DNA from: an uncultured Selenomonadaceae bacterium
GTDB taxonomy: Bacteria > Bacillota > Negativicutes > Selenomonadales > Selenomonadaceae
NCBI GenBank assembly: GCA_905234705.1
Contig: CAJOIB010000012.1
Coordinates: 21,407-60,751 of the forward strand
Direction: 5' to 3'
Length of the DNA stretch: 39,345 bases
The notes beneath the pieces were generated by a model, which was not told where the DNA came from, did not search any database, and was given only the letters and a program-made list of their open reading frames with translations. The position numbers and the translations under genes are program-made. Below, piece by piece: positions 8,578 through 15,921 of this stretch (positions within the stretch are counted from its first letter, which is position 1; each line of letters starts with the position of its first letter).

Positions 8578-9822
8578 ATGTCTAACGTCAATGAAGAGGC
8601 AATCGCCCTGCATAAAAAATTCCGTGGCAAATTGGAAGTTGTAAGCAAAGTTCCGCTTAAATCCAACTACGATTTGACGCTGGCTTATACTCCAGGCGTT
8701 GCCGCTCCTTGCCTTGAAATTCAGAAAAATCCCGAACTGAGCTATGAATATACAAATCGCGGCAATTTGGTCGCCGTCGTCACCAATGGCACTGCCGTTT
8801 TAGGATTAGGCGATATTGGCGCGCTTGCCGGTATGCCGGTTATGGAAGGCAAATCGATTTTGTTCAAAGGTTTCGCGGGCGTTGACGCCATTCCCATTTG
8901 CTTGAATACTCACAGTGTCGACGAAATTATCAAAACTATTCAGCTTATGGCGCCGAGTTTTGGCGGTATCAATCTTGAAGATATAAAAGCGCCCGAATGC
9001 TTTGACATTGAGCAGGCGCTGAAAGATTCGGTTGACATTCCGGTTTTCCATGACGACCAGCACGGCACGGCTATTGTTGTTAGCGCGGCGCTGATTAATG
9101 CGTTGAAAATTGTTGGCAAAAAGTTTTCTGATATTAAAGTTGTTGTCAATGGCGCGGGCGCGGCTGGTATGGCGATAACCTACCTTATTCAGAAAATGGG
9201 CGCGGAAAATATTATGCTCTGCGATTCGACCGGCGCGATTTACGAAGGGCGCGGCAAAGGCATGAATCCTTACAAAGATCAAATCGCCGCTGTCACCAAT
9301 TCGCAGCACGAAGCAGGACAACTTACTGATGTTATTCACGGCGCGGACGTATTTATCGGCGTGTCGAAGGGCAATTTGCTCAATGAAGAAATGATTCAGA
9401 AGATGAACAAAGACGCGATAATTATGGCTATGGCGAATCCTACGCCGGAGATTTTGCCGGACAAAGCTAAGGCAGCAGGCGCGCGCGTTGTTTGCACGGG
9501 ACGCAGTGATTTTCCTAACCAGGTTAATAATCTGCTTGCGTTTCCTGGAATTTTCCGCGGCGCTCTTGATGTTCGCGCAACTGACATTAACGAAGAAATG
9601 AAAATTGCGGCGGCTTATGCGATTGCGTCATTAATCACCGACGCTGAACTTAATGAAGAAAATGTTATCGCAAGTCCGCTTGATAAGCGCGTTGCTCCGA
9701 CTGTTGCGGCGGCTGTTGCCAAGGCGGCGATTGAATCTGGCGTTGCTCAAAATAAAAATATCACGCCGGAGCAGGTTGCTCAACATACGCGTGATTTGCT
9801 TAGTGATTTGCTTAGTAAATAA
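8578..9822 (+). CDS. NAD-dependent malic enzyme
   Basis: A 414-aa cytoplasmic enzyme that oxidatively decarboxylates malate to pyruvate and CO2 with reduction of NAD(P). The malic N-terminal domain shows [24 protein letters not shown] and [23 protein letters not shown] carries the metal-binding Asp residues. The NAD domain has [11 protein letters not shown] (about residues 190-200), and [10 protein letters not shown] and SDFPNQVNN follow as in the family. The length is that of the short bacterial group without a phosphotransacetylase domain. The start is ATG 8578 behind GGAGAGG. It is a single-gene unit between its own promoter and the terminator at 9841. The NAD preference is family-level inference. 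Confidence 0.95.
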   Translation: MSNVNEEAIALHKKFRGKLEVVSKVPLKSNYDLTLAYTPGVAAPCLEIQKNPELSYEYTNRGNLVAVVTNGTAVLGLGDIGALAGMPVMEGKSILFKGFAGVDAIPICLNTHSVDEIIKTIQLMAPSFGGINLEDIKAPECFDIEQALKDSVDIPVFHDDQHGTAIVVSAALINALKIVGKKFSDIKVVVNGAGAAGMAITYLIQKMGAENIMLCDSTGAIYEGRGKGMNPYKDQIAAVTNSQHEAGQLTDVIHGADVFIGVSKGNLLNEEMIQKMNKDAIIMAMANPTPEILPDKAKAAGARVVCTGRSDFPNQVNNLLAFPGIFRGALDVRATDINEEMKIAAAYAIASLITDAELNEENVIASPLDKRVAPTVAAAVAKAAIESGVAQNKNITPEQVAQHTRDLLSDLLSK

Positions 9823-9840
9823 TAATTTTATTTGACGGTT

Positions 9841-9867
9841 GCCGTCCTTGATTGGGCGGCTTTTTTT
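9841..9867. terminator. Rho-independent terminator after the malic enzyme gene
   Basis: GCCGTCC and GGGCGGC form a stem around a short loop, followed by seven T (9861-9867). The same hairpin may also end the convergent DUF1850 gene, whose stop codon lies at its edge. Confidence 0.8.
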
Positions 9868-10318
9868 ATTTTATTGCAACGTTAATTTTAGTGCCAGGCG
9901 GAAATTTTTCGTACAGCTTAATTTCTTCACCTGCAAGATTAATCGTCAATTCAGTACCAACGCCCGTCCGCAGCGACAAATTTTTTATGCGGCGATTCAT
10001 ATTGTCCATTATAAACCAATCGCCGTCTTTGCGAAAAACGCCGTCGCTCTCCATAAAAGGCAAACCTACGCCTTGCGATTTGTACCGCGTTCGACGCAAA
10101 ACAAAATCTGCGCCGTCAAATTCCAGTTCCTCGATAACCGGAGTTTTCTGCACAGAATGAATAAATTTTATTGTCAGCGGCAAATTCTTTTTCACGGCGG
10201 CTGTCGTCACAATTTCCGTTGAACCGCCAACTTCCGCCGTCACGTAAACTTTTTCTTCGGCAAAGACGAATACCAGCACCAGCAATATTGCCGCGATTAA
10301 AATTTTCTTAATCAACAT
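9866..10318 (-). CDS. DUF1850 domain protein
   Basis: A 150-aa protein with one N-terminal hydrophobic segment (IKKILIAAILLVLVFVFA), either a signal anchor or an uncleaved signal. The rest is a small beta-rich domain with IKFIHSVQKTPVIEE and TRYKSQGVGLPF, the hallmarks of DUF1850. DUF1850 proteins are often found next to TAXI-type TRAP transporters, but no such transporter is in this window, so its role here is unknown. The start ATG 10318 overlaps the end of the VanW-family gene by 11 bases, so the two are translationally coupled; the longer frame upstream merely reads the end of that gene in another phase. Confidence 0.8.
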   Translation of the reverse strand: MLIKKILIAAILLVLVFVFAEEKVYVTAEVGGSTEIVTTAAVKKNLPLTIKFIHSVQKTPVIEELEFDGADFVLRRTRYKSQGVGLPFMESDGVFRKDGDWFIMDNMNRRIKNLSLRTGVGTELTINLAGEEIKLYEKFPPGTKINVAIK

Positions 10319-11588
10319 TCTCAAAATCTTTCGGGCTGTAATATTTATCGGTGTGCAAAAATTCATCCTTGACAACTTGCCCGTTGTTGTAATACACGCG
10401 ATAAATCGAAGGATTCATACCGTTGCCGTCGCTCTCAATGACAATTTCGTTGCCGCCCAAATCAGCCTTCGTTCCCAAAACAAAAACCGTCAGCGTCGAA
10501 CCCGAAGCGTAAGCCGTCAGATAAACCGGATGCGGCAAATCATTTCTAAATTTAAAATCAATCTGCTCGTCAGCAACCGTGGCGTCCCTACCCGCGCTAA
10601 CATAACCGGACGGGAAAAAATGCGCTGTACGTTCGGTAGGTGTCAAGCCCGCCAAAAGTACCGCGTTATAAAGCGTAGAACTGACTTGACAAACACCGCC
10701 GCCTACGCCGTCTTCAGTTTTGCCGTTGATAATAACTGGCGCATTTTGATAACCGGCGCTGTACGTGCGCGGACCAACCGTATCGTTGAAGGAAAATACC
10801 CAGCCGGTTTTTAAAATTTTATCGGAAATGGAATTAGCCGCCAGCCAAATATTATCGCCGCGCGCGCCTGGATAATAATAAGTCGTGTATTCGCCGAGAA
10901 TCGAATCAATCTGCGCGACATCTTCAGTTGTAATGAACGGCGGAATTTCTTCGGGCGTCAAATCGATTTTGTTAGGCAGATTTAAATTCGTGAGCGGCTC
11001 TTTCAAAGACGCGGCGAGTTGGTCGCGGTCGAGTTTTTTGCCGATAACGCCAGGAATTTTCTCAACGCCATTTTCTGAAACGTAGCAAACAGCGTTAACC
11101 GGCTGCGTATCGATTTTGTCAGCAATTTCGTCGATTTTTTGAGCTAAAAGTTTTTCGTCGTACTTAGCCGTCAATGGAACTTCGCGCCCTTTGGTAAAAC
11201 AGCTGATTTGTTCACCGAGATTTTGAAAAAAAGTACCGCCGCGCCCGTAACTTTCAGCCTGCGCGACAGATTTGTCGATTTGCGGCGTCAAGGCAATTTC
11301 AGCCGGATTGATTTTAAATTCTTCGTTGCCGTAAGTGAAAGTCAGCGGATGAATTTTTTGATTAGCGGCGCTCTGAAAAAAAGTTCGAGCGGAAGGCTCG
11401 CTCAAGCCGCCAATCGGACGCCCTTCAAATTTGACGCCGGAAATAATTTTGTCGCTATCAGCAATGGAACTTGAAACCGCCGCCGCCGTTATTCCCGTCG
11501 CCAAAACCAGCGCCGAGGCTATTATCGGCAATTTGTTTGTCGCCAATATATTTTTCCAGTCGAGATTTTCTAAATTTAAAACTTGCAT
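10308..11588 (-). CDS. VanW family protein with peptidoglycan-binding-like domain
   Basis: A 426-aa envelope protein. It begins with a short cytoplasmic stretch and one membrane segment (about residues 19-40), followed by an extracytoplasmic domain of the YoaR-like/putative peptidoglycan-binding type (about residues 90-215, GVKFEGRPIGGLS at its start), and then the VanW domain with GWVFSFNDTVGPRT and GGGVCQVSSTLYNA (about residues 265-305). VanW was named from glycopeptide-resistance clusters, but its biochemical activity is not established; it is widespread in Firmicutes as a cell-wall-associated protein. ATG 11588 is chosen because AAAGGAG lies 8-9 bases upstream; 13 extra codons of the longer frame are not needed. 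It heads a two-gene operon with DUF1850. A TTGACA at 11664-11659 on the minus strand could be its -35, but I find no convincing -10. Confidence 0.9.
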   Translation of the reverse strand: MQVLNLENLDWKNILATNKLPIIASALVLATGITAAAVSSSIADSDKIISGVKFEGRPIGGLSEPSARTFFQSAANQKIHPLTFTYGNEEFKINPAEIALTPQIDKSVAQAESYGRGGTFFQNLGEQISCFTKGREVPLTAKYDEKLLAQKIDEIADKIDTQPVNAVCYVSENGVEKIPGVIGKKLDRDQLAASLKEPLTNLNLPNKIDLTPEEIPPFITTEDVAQIDSILGEYTTYYYPGARGDNIWLAANSISDKILKTGWVFSFNDTVGPRTYSAGYQNAPVIINGKTEDGVGGGVCQVSSTLYNAVLLAGLTPTERTAHFFPSGYVSAGRDATVADEQIDFKFRNDLPHPVYLTAYASGSTLTVFVLGTKADLGGNEIVIESDGNGMNPSIYRVYYNNGQVVKDEFLHTDKYYSPKDFENVD

Positions 11589-11682
11589 TGCGCATACTCC
11601 TTTGGATAAAAAAACCGTGTGTGCCACTATGATTTTTAACTGTAAATACGCCGCGCGTTGTCAATATCCTTTTTTTCGCAAA

Positions 11683-11708
11683 TAAAAAATGCGCGAGTCC
11701 ATCGCGCC
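11683..11708 (-). terminator. Terminator after the alpha-hydroxy-acid oxidase relic
   Basis: On the minus strand GCGCGA and TCGCGC form a stem around a 5-base loop and are followed by ATTTTTTATT. It lies 20 bases after the stop of the broken oxidase gene. Confidence 0.75.
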
Positions 11709-11730
11709 AAAAGTAAATATTTTTTATAGT

Positions 11731-12327
11731 TTACAAAAGTTTGGTTTGCTTTATCGCCTCAATATTTTTAGTACCGGCGAGTTGCATTGTAATTGAGAGT
11801 TCCTTGTTGAAATGCTCGAATACGGATTTAACGCCGTCCGCGCCGTCCGAATTACCATAAGCAGAAAGATTTGGCATAGGCAACGGAAATTGAAATTTAT
11901 TAACAACATCTTCTTCACGGTAGCCGCCCAAAGTCGAATCCACCGTCATAATAATCGCCTTGACGCCTGCGCGAACGGCTTTATCAATGAGAAATTTATT
12001 AAAATTATCGTCCTTGCTCATATAGATTTGAAAAAATTGCGGCGCGCCATTTACCGCCTTAGCCGCATCTTCAATCGCCGTGCTACCGTAAGTGCTCATT
12101 GAAAAAAGCGAACCCGCCGCCGCTTGTACCATTCCCTGCAAAACGCGCGGCACAATCTGCTTGTCATTAAAAGCGCGGGTATTTTCCCGAAGCGTCCATT
12201 AATCTTCAGCGCCGCCACGAATATAACCAAACGCGCCGCGTTCCATTCGCGCCCTTACGCGCTCTTCCAATGACGCAATGTTGACAATTTCAATCGGGTG
12301 TTCCTCAGTGCTAGTGTAATAAGCCAT
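11731..12327 (-). pseudogene. FMN-dependent alpha-hydroxy-acid (lactate) oxidase, nonsense mutation plus large internal deletions
   Basis: The frame from ATG 12327 (AGGAAAATTTTT upstream) gives HPIEIVNIASLEERVRARM and GAFGYIRGGAED, then a TAA exactly where homologues have Glu (EDEWTLREN), then continues in the same frame: WTLRENTRAFND, STYGSTAIEDAA, APQFFQIYMSKD and AGVKAIIMTVD. About 30 residues are missing between VPRVLQGM and VQAAAG. Some 150 residues are missing between YGNSDGA and GVKSVFEHF; these would include the catalytic His, the FMN-contacting Lys and the HGGRQ loop. The true C-terminus (MQLAGTKNIE, KQTKLL) survives. A nonsense change plus two in-frame losses make this a genuine pseudogene. 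It lies downstream of a MarR gene on the same strand. Loss of lactate oxidase suits an anaerobe. Confidence 0.88.
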
Positions 12328-12410
12328 AAAAATTTTCCTCCATTACTTATTCAATGTTCGCTTTGAACTTTTGATTTTATTTTTCGCAACATTTATATTA
12401 CCTACGATAA

Positions 12411-12420
12411 TCTAATTAGA
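12411..12420. promoter_or_regulatory. Palindromic operator candidate between marR and the oxidase relic
   Basis: TCTAATTAGA is a perfect 10-base palindrome 84 bases upstream of the relic's start. The MarR gene's own promoter contains ATCTAGAT at 12883-12890. The shared TCTA...TAGA arms suggest one regulator binds both; this is inference. Confidence 0.4.
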
Positions 12421-12441
12421 CACATTATCAGAAAAATTTTG

Positions 12442-12858
12442 CTATCGGGATTTCCGGTATTTGTTCAGCAATACCATCAGAATTTGCTTTTCCTCCGGCG
12501 TCCAAACTGAAAATTTATCGCTAATCATTTGATTATTTTTCGGTTTGACTTGCTGAATAATTTCGCGACCTTTGTCAGTCAATTCAACGATACTGTAACG
12601 GCGATCCTCATCATTCTTAGTTTTGGTGACGAGCCCCATTTTAATCAAGTTGCCGATAATCACCGGCACAGTTCCGTCACTGCTCAAAATGGTTTCTTTA
12701 ATTTCGCCAACATTCAAAGCGCCTTTTCGATTGAGCGCTTCAAGTACAGCAAATTGCCCGAACGTCAAACCGTAAGCCGCACTTATCCTGGAAGTTGCCC
12801 AATCCAATTCTTTCGTCATACGATAAAGACAGCCCAGAATGAAAAAATCTTCGTGCAT
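12442..12858 (-). CDS. MarR-family transcriptional regulator
   Basis: A 138-aa winged helix-turn-helix repressor acting as a dimer. The recognition region reads LTFGQFAVLEALNRKGALNV, then GTVPVIIGNLIKMGLV, and the wing is KNDEDRRYSIVELTDKG, all standard for MarR. The start ATG 12858 lies 18 bases downstream of the -10 of its promoter, implying a very short leader. Its promoter spacer contains an 8-base palindrome, the expected place for autorepression. On the same strand it precedes the broken alpha-hydroxy-acid oxidase gene, which was probably its regulated target. The ligand cannot be inferred. The protein looks complete, so it may still control itself or genes elsewhere. Confidence 0.9.
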   Translation of the reverse strand: MHEDFFILGCLYRMTKELDWATSRISAAYGLTFGQFAVLEALNRKGALNVGEIKETILSSDGTVPVIIGNLIKMGLVTKTKNDEDRRYSIVELTDKGREIIQQVKPKNNQMISDKFSVWTPEEKQILMVLLNKYRKSR

Positions 12859-12875
12859 AATTTATCACCGGCTGA

Positions 12876-12904
12876 ATAATAAATCTAGATAAATATTTTG
12901 TCAA
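12876..12904 (-). promoter_or_regulatory. marR promoter with operator palindrome in the spacer
   Basis: On the minus strand TTGACA (12904-12899) and TATTAT (12881-12876) are 17 bases apart. The spacer contains ATCTAGAT (12883-12890), a perfect palindrome where a bound MarR dimer would block RNA polymerase. Confidence 0.7.
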
Positions 12905-12916
12905 GCGAAAAAATAC

Positions 12917-12945
12917 TTGCCTGCAACGGAAATTCAACGTAAAAT
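12917..12945 (+). promoter_or_regulatory. Promoter of the CNNM/CBS protein gene
   Basis: TTGCCT (12917-12922) and TAAAAT (12940-12945) are 17 bases apart. It is divergent from and adjacent to the marR promoter, so both could be affected by the same regulator. Confidence 0.55.
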
Positions 12946-12976
12946 ATTAAAAAACTGCGAAAGGGAAGTTGAAATT

Positions 12977-14254
12977 TTGGACGACTCAATGTTGCCGCTG
13001 GCGCTGATAATAATTTTGGCGTTTGTAAGCGGCTATTTCTCATTAATGGAAACCGCGCTGTCAGAAAGTCGGCACGGGAAAATCGAAAAACTCGCGCAGG
13101 ACGGCAATTCCGATGCGAAAGTAGCGTTGTCAATGGTCGAAGAGCCGGAAATTTTTTTAGCGGTGGCGAAAGTCGGCGCAATTTCCGCGGGAATTTTATC
13201 CGGCGTCTGCGCGGTATTTTCAGCCAAATTGATTTTAGAGCAGATAAGTTTTTTGGAACAGGCGCAAATCGTCTCAATCGCCGCGGCAATTTTAATCGTG
13301 ATATTTTTAATGGTGGTGTTCGGCGCGCTGTTGCCGATACGCACCGCGCAGCAAATGCCCGAAAAAGTTTTGCTGGAGCATTACAAAAGTTTTCGGTTAA
13401 TCTCAAAAATAATCAGCCCGCCGATTTTATTAATTTCAAAAATAACTGACGGCGCAATGATGATTTTCGGTATCAGCGCCGAAACTTCCGACGTTGTGAC
13501 CGAAGACGAAGTTAAAGATTTAATCGAGCAGGGCACTGAAGACGGCACTTTCGAGAAATCGGAGCGGGCTATGGTTGACAAAATTTTTTATTTGAGCGAC
13601 CAAACTGCAAATGCGCTTATGACGCCGCGAATTAAAATGATTTGGCTGGATATTTCGGACGGAATTGAACAGAATTTGAAAATTATCCGCGAAAGTCAGC
13701 AGAATGTTTTTCCGGTGGGCGAAGGCAATTTGGACGAATGCCGCGGCGTGATTTACGCGAAAGATTTGCTTGACGCCGTGCTTGATAAAAATTCTGACGC
13801 CGAAATTGATTTGACTAAACTTTTGAAAAAGCCGGTGTACATTCCGCGCACGGTTGAGGCTTTTCGACTGGTTGAGAAATTCAAGGAGAGCGGCGAATCG
13901 GTCGCGATTGTCAACGACGAATACGGCGGCGTTGTCGGGATAATCACGCTTGACGATATCGCGCAGGAGATAGTTGGGCTTGAAGAATCTGACGAGCCGC
14001 AATTTAAATTGAAGCGCGATAATGTTTGGCTGGTCGACGGGCTTTGTGACATTGACGAATTTAAGCGGCGGTTTAAGTTTGAATTTTTGCCCGATGAAGA
14101 ACGCGACCATTTTCAGACGATGGGCGGCTTTTTGACTTCGCTGTTCGGCTACATTCCGAAAGTTGGCGAGATTCGCGAATGGAATAATTTTAAATTTAGA
14201 GTTGAGGCGATGGACGGCGCGCGCATTGATAAAATTTTGTTGACACGCGGCTAA
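12977..14254 (+). CDS. CNNM/DUF21 transporter-like membrane protein with CBS pair and CorC domain
   Basis: A membrane protein of about 425 aa. The DUF21/CNNM domain (about residues 5-190) opens with LPLALIIILAFVSGYFSLME and has about four hydrophobic segments. A tandem CBS pair follows (about 210-335), with ALMTPRIKMIW and VAIVNDEYGGVVGIITLDD, and a CorC_HlyC domain (about 345-425) with GLCDIDEFKRRF. Such proteins are linked to magnesium or cobalt efflux, with CBS domains sensing adenine nucleotides; older names are hemolysin-like or YtfL/YrkA. The start is uncertain: TTG 12977 is preferred because GGGA lies about 10 bases upstream; ATG 12989 is the next candidate. Its 3' end carries the promoter of the following tRNA gene. 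Confidence 0.88.
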   Translation: MDDSMLPLALIIILAFVSGYFSLMETALSESRHGKIEKLAQDGNSDAKVALSMVEEPEIFLAVAKVGAISAGILSGVCAVFSAKLILEQISFLEQAQIVSIAAAILIVIFLMVVFGALLPIRTAQQMPEKVLLEHYKSFRLISKIISPPILLISKITDGAMMIFGISAETSDVVTEDEVKDLIEQGTEDGTFEKSERAMVDKIFYLSDQTANALMTPRIKMIWLDISDGIEQNLKIIRESQQNVFPVGEGNLDECRGVIYAKDLLDAVLDKNSDAEIDLTKLLKKPVYIPRTVEAFRLVEKFKESGESVAIVNDEYGGVVGIITLDDIAQEIVGLEESDEPQFKLKRDNVWLVDGLCDIDEFKRRFKFEFLPDEERDHFQTMGGFLTSLFGYIPKVGEIREWNNFKFRVEAMDGARIDKILLTRG

Positions 14255-14268
14255 GTTTGTGATAGCAT
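14240..14268 (+). promoter_or_regulatory. Promoter of tRNA-Ser
   Basis: TTGACA (14240-14245) and TAGCAT (14263-14268) with a 17-base spacer, partly inside the preceding coding region. The mature tRNA begins 14 bases after the -10. The -10 is preceded by GTGA, as in the larC and infC promoters here. Confidence 0.65.
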
Positions 14269-14281
14269 TGACAGGCTTAAT

Positions 14282-14370
14282 GGAGGAGTGTCCGAGCGGT
14301 TGAAGGTGCTTGACTCGAAATCAAGTGTAGCTAATAACTACCGTGGGTTCGAATCCCACCCCCTCCGCCA
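14282..14370 (+). tRNA. tRNA-Ser (anticodon CGA)
   Basis: A class II tRNA of 89 bases with encoded CCA. The anticodon stem CTTGA/TCAAG encloses CTCGAAA, giving anticodon CGA for UCG codons. The long variable arm pairs GTAG with CTAC, which is typical of serine tRNAs, and the T arm is GTGGG-TTCGAAT-CCCAC. The acceptor stem GGAGGAG/CCCCTCC has an A-C mismatch at the sixth pair. It is followed by a terminator at 14388. Confidence 0.96.
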
Positions 14371-14387
14371 TATTTTGAAATTAACAA

Positions 14388-14412
14388 GTCCCGCGTTCAA
14401 CGGGGCTTTTTT
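14388..14412 (+). terminator. Terminator after tRNA-Ser
   Basis: GTCCCG and CGGGGC form a six-pair stem (one G-T pair) and are followed by TTTTTT. Confidence 0.8.
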
Positions 14413-14513
14413 CGTACATTAACGATTTGCACGTCAGTTAGGAATTGTTATTAACAGTTTGAAAAATGTTGAAGTGAAATTTTAAATAAATTTTCGTAAT
14501 TGGGGGCGACGGT

Positions 14514-15272
14514 ATGAAATTTGTATCTTGGAATGTTAACGGTTTGCGCGCGTGTCTCAAAAAAAATTTTATGGACAGCTTTAAAAATTTGGACGCGGAT
14601 ATTTTTGCTGTGCAGGAAACGCGGATGTTGCAAAGTCAAGCGCTTATCGAAATTGACGGCTATTCGCAATATTGGAACAGCGCCGAGAAAAAAGGCTATT
14701 CCGGCACGGCGATTTTCACGCGCATTCAGCCGCGCTCCGCCACTTACGGCATAGGCTACGACGAACACGACCACGAAGGGCGCGTTATCACTTTGGGCTT
14801 CGACAATTTTTATTTTGTCAACGTTTACGCGCCAAATTCGCGCAGGACGCTTGAGCGGCTTGATTATCGTATGACCTGGGAAAATTCTTTTCGCGAATAC
14901 ATTGCCAAATTGGACGACGTTAATCCGGTGATAATTTGCGGCGATTTGAATGTGGCTCATAACGAAATTGATTTGAAAAATCCGGCGTCGAATCACCAAA
15001 ACGCGGGCTTTACTGACAGCGAGCGCGAAAAATTTGCCGAACTTTTGAACGCGGGTTTCACCGACACTTTCAGATGTTTGTATCCCGATAAAATTGGCGC
15101 TTACAGTTGGTGGTCGAATTTCCGCAACGCCCGTGAAAATAATTCCGGCTGGCGCATTGATTATTTTTTAGTGTCGAATAGAATTGCCGATAAAATTTCC
15201 GCCGCTACGATTGAATCACAAATTTTCGGCAGCGATCATTGCCCCGTCACTTTAACTTTAGAAAAATTTTAA
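14514..15272 (+). CDS. xth: Exodeoxyribonuclease III / AP endonuclease
   Basis: A 252-aa cytoplasmic DNA-repair nuclease that cuts at abasic sites and trims 3' ends. Motifs of the ExoIII/APE1 family are in order: MKFVSWNVNGLRA at the start, the metal-binding Glu in VQETR (about residue 36), VNVYAPNS, the catalytic Asp-Asn in CGDLNVAHNEID (about 143-154), WWSNFRNAR, and GWRIDYFLVS, ending with the catalytic GSDHCPV near residue 245. ATG 14514 is preceded by GGGGGCG. No promoter motif was convincing in the 100 bases between the tRNA terminator and the start. It converges on the amidase gene, with the two 3' ends overlapping by 15 bases. Confidence 0.95.
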   Translation: MKFVSWNVNGLRACLKKNFMDSFKNLDADIFAVQETRMLQSQALIEIDGYSQYWNSAEKKGYSGTAIFTRIQPRSATYGIGYDEHDHEGRVITLGFDNFYFVNVYAPNSRRTLERLDYRMTWENSFREYIAKLDDVNPVIICGDLNVAHNEIDLKNPASNHQNAGFTDSEREKFAELLNAGFTDTFRCLYPDKIGAYSWWSNFRNARENNSGWRIDYFLVSNRIADKISAATIESQIFGSDHCPVTLTLEKF

Positions 15273-15911
15273 ACCGTACCGTGAAAGATTTTCGCGCAGG
15301 AGTCGCATAAAAATTTTACCAGGGTCAATTTTTTCAGCGTAATAATCCGGCACTTTTTCAATATACAAGCCGCTAGCCCGCGCCTCATTCTGCTGATAAT
15401 GCCCAAAAACATATTTAATCGTGGGATATTTTTCATGCAGATATTGAATCAGATGAATATTTGAAAGTAACTGCGCGGCTGTCAAATCTTGTTCGCCATT
15501 AACGCCGCCGACATTTTCAATACCAATGGCACACCAATTATAGCCGATAGCGTGACGATTCAGCGCGGTTTCGGGCGTCAAGCGGTAAATCGTGCCGTCC
15601 CTGTCAACTACAAAGTGCGACGCAACATTGAGCGTGCCCGCGTCAATCCCGCTGGTGAATTCTTCATTGTAAAAATAATCGTAAGTAGCTTCAAAAGTTT
15701 CAGTCGCCGTCCAATGAACTACCACTGCGCGAGGAATAATTGTAGTTTCAGAAAAACCGTAATGTTCCTGCGCGTATTCCCTAATCAAGCGCTCGCGATT
15801 TTCCGACCATTCGATTGGTTTATAAATTATCGGCAAATCTTCAACGTGCTTTTTCGCGGCGGCTGCATTCGCCATTAACAAAATTAATCCTATCAATAAA
15901 AATTTTTTCAA
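15258..15911 (-). CDS. Secreted N-acetylmuramoyl-L-alanine amidase (amidase_2 family)
   Basis: A 217-aa exported zinc amidase that cleaves the bond between MurNAc and the stem peptide. It has a signal peptide (KKFLLIGLILLMANAAAA, cleavage about residue 19). The amidase_2/PGRP-like fold is shown by AVVVHWTATETF with the first zinc His (about residue 66), ASHFVVDRDGTIYRL, the RHAIGYNWCAIGIENVGG block, and VFGHYQQNEARASG, where the third ligand region lies. The last His-x-Asp pair of classical enzymes is less obvious. ATG 15911 lies 10 bases after the stop of the permease-kinase gene, so the two are probably co-transcribed, a cell-wall hydrolase downstream of a sensor. Confidence 0.85.
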   Translation of the reverse strand: MKKFLLIGLILLMANAAAAKKHVEDLPIIYKPIEWSENRERLIREYAQEHYGFSETTIIPRAVVVHWTATETFEATYDYFYNEEFTSGIDAGTLNVASHFVVDRDGTIYRLTPETALNRHAIGYNWCAIGIENVGGVNGEQDLTAAQLLSNIHLIQYLHEKYPTIKYVFGHYQQNEARASGLYIEKVPDYYAEKIDPGKIFMRLLRENLSRYGLKFF

Positions 15912-15921
15912 AATAAGCGCC

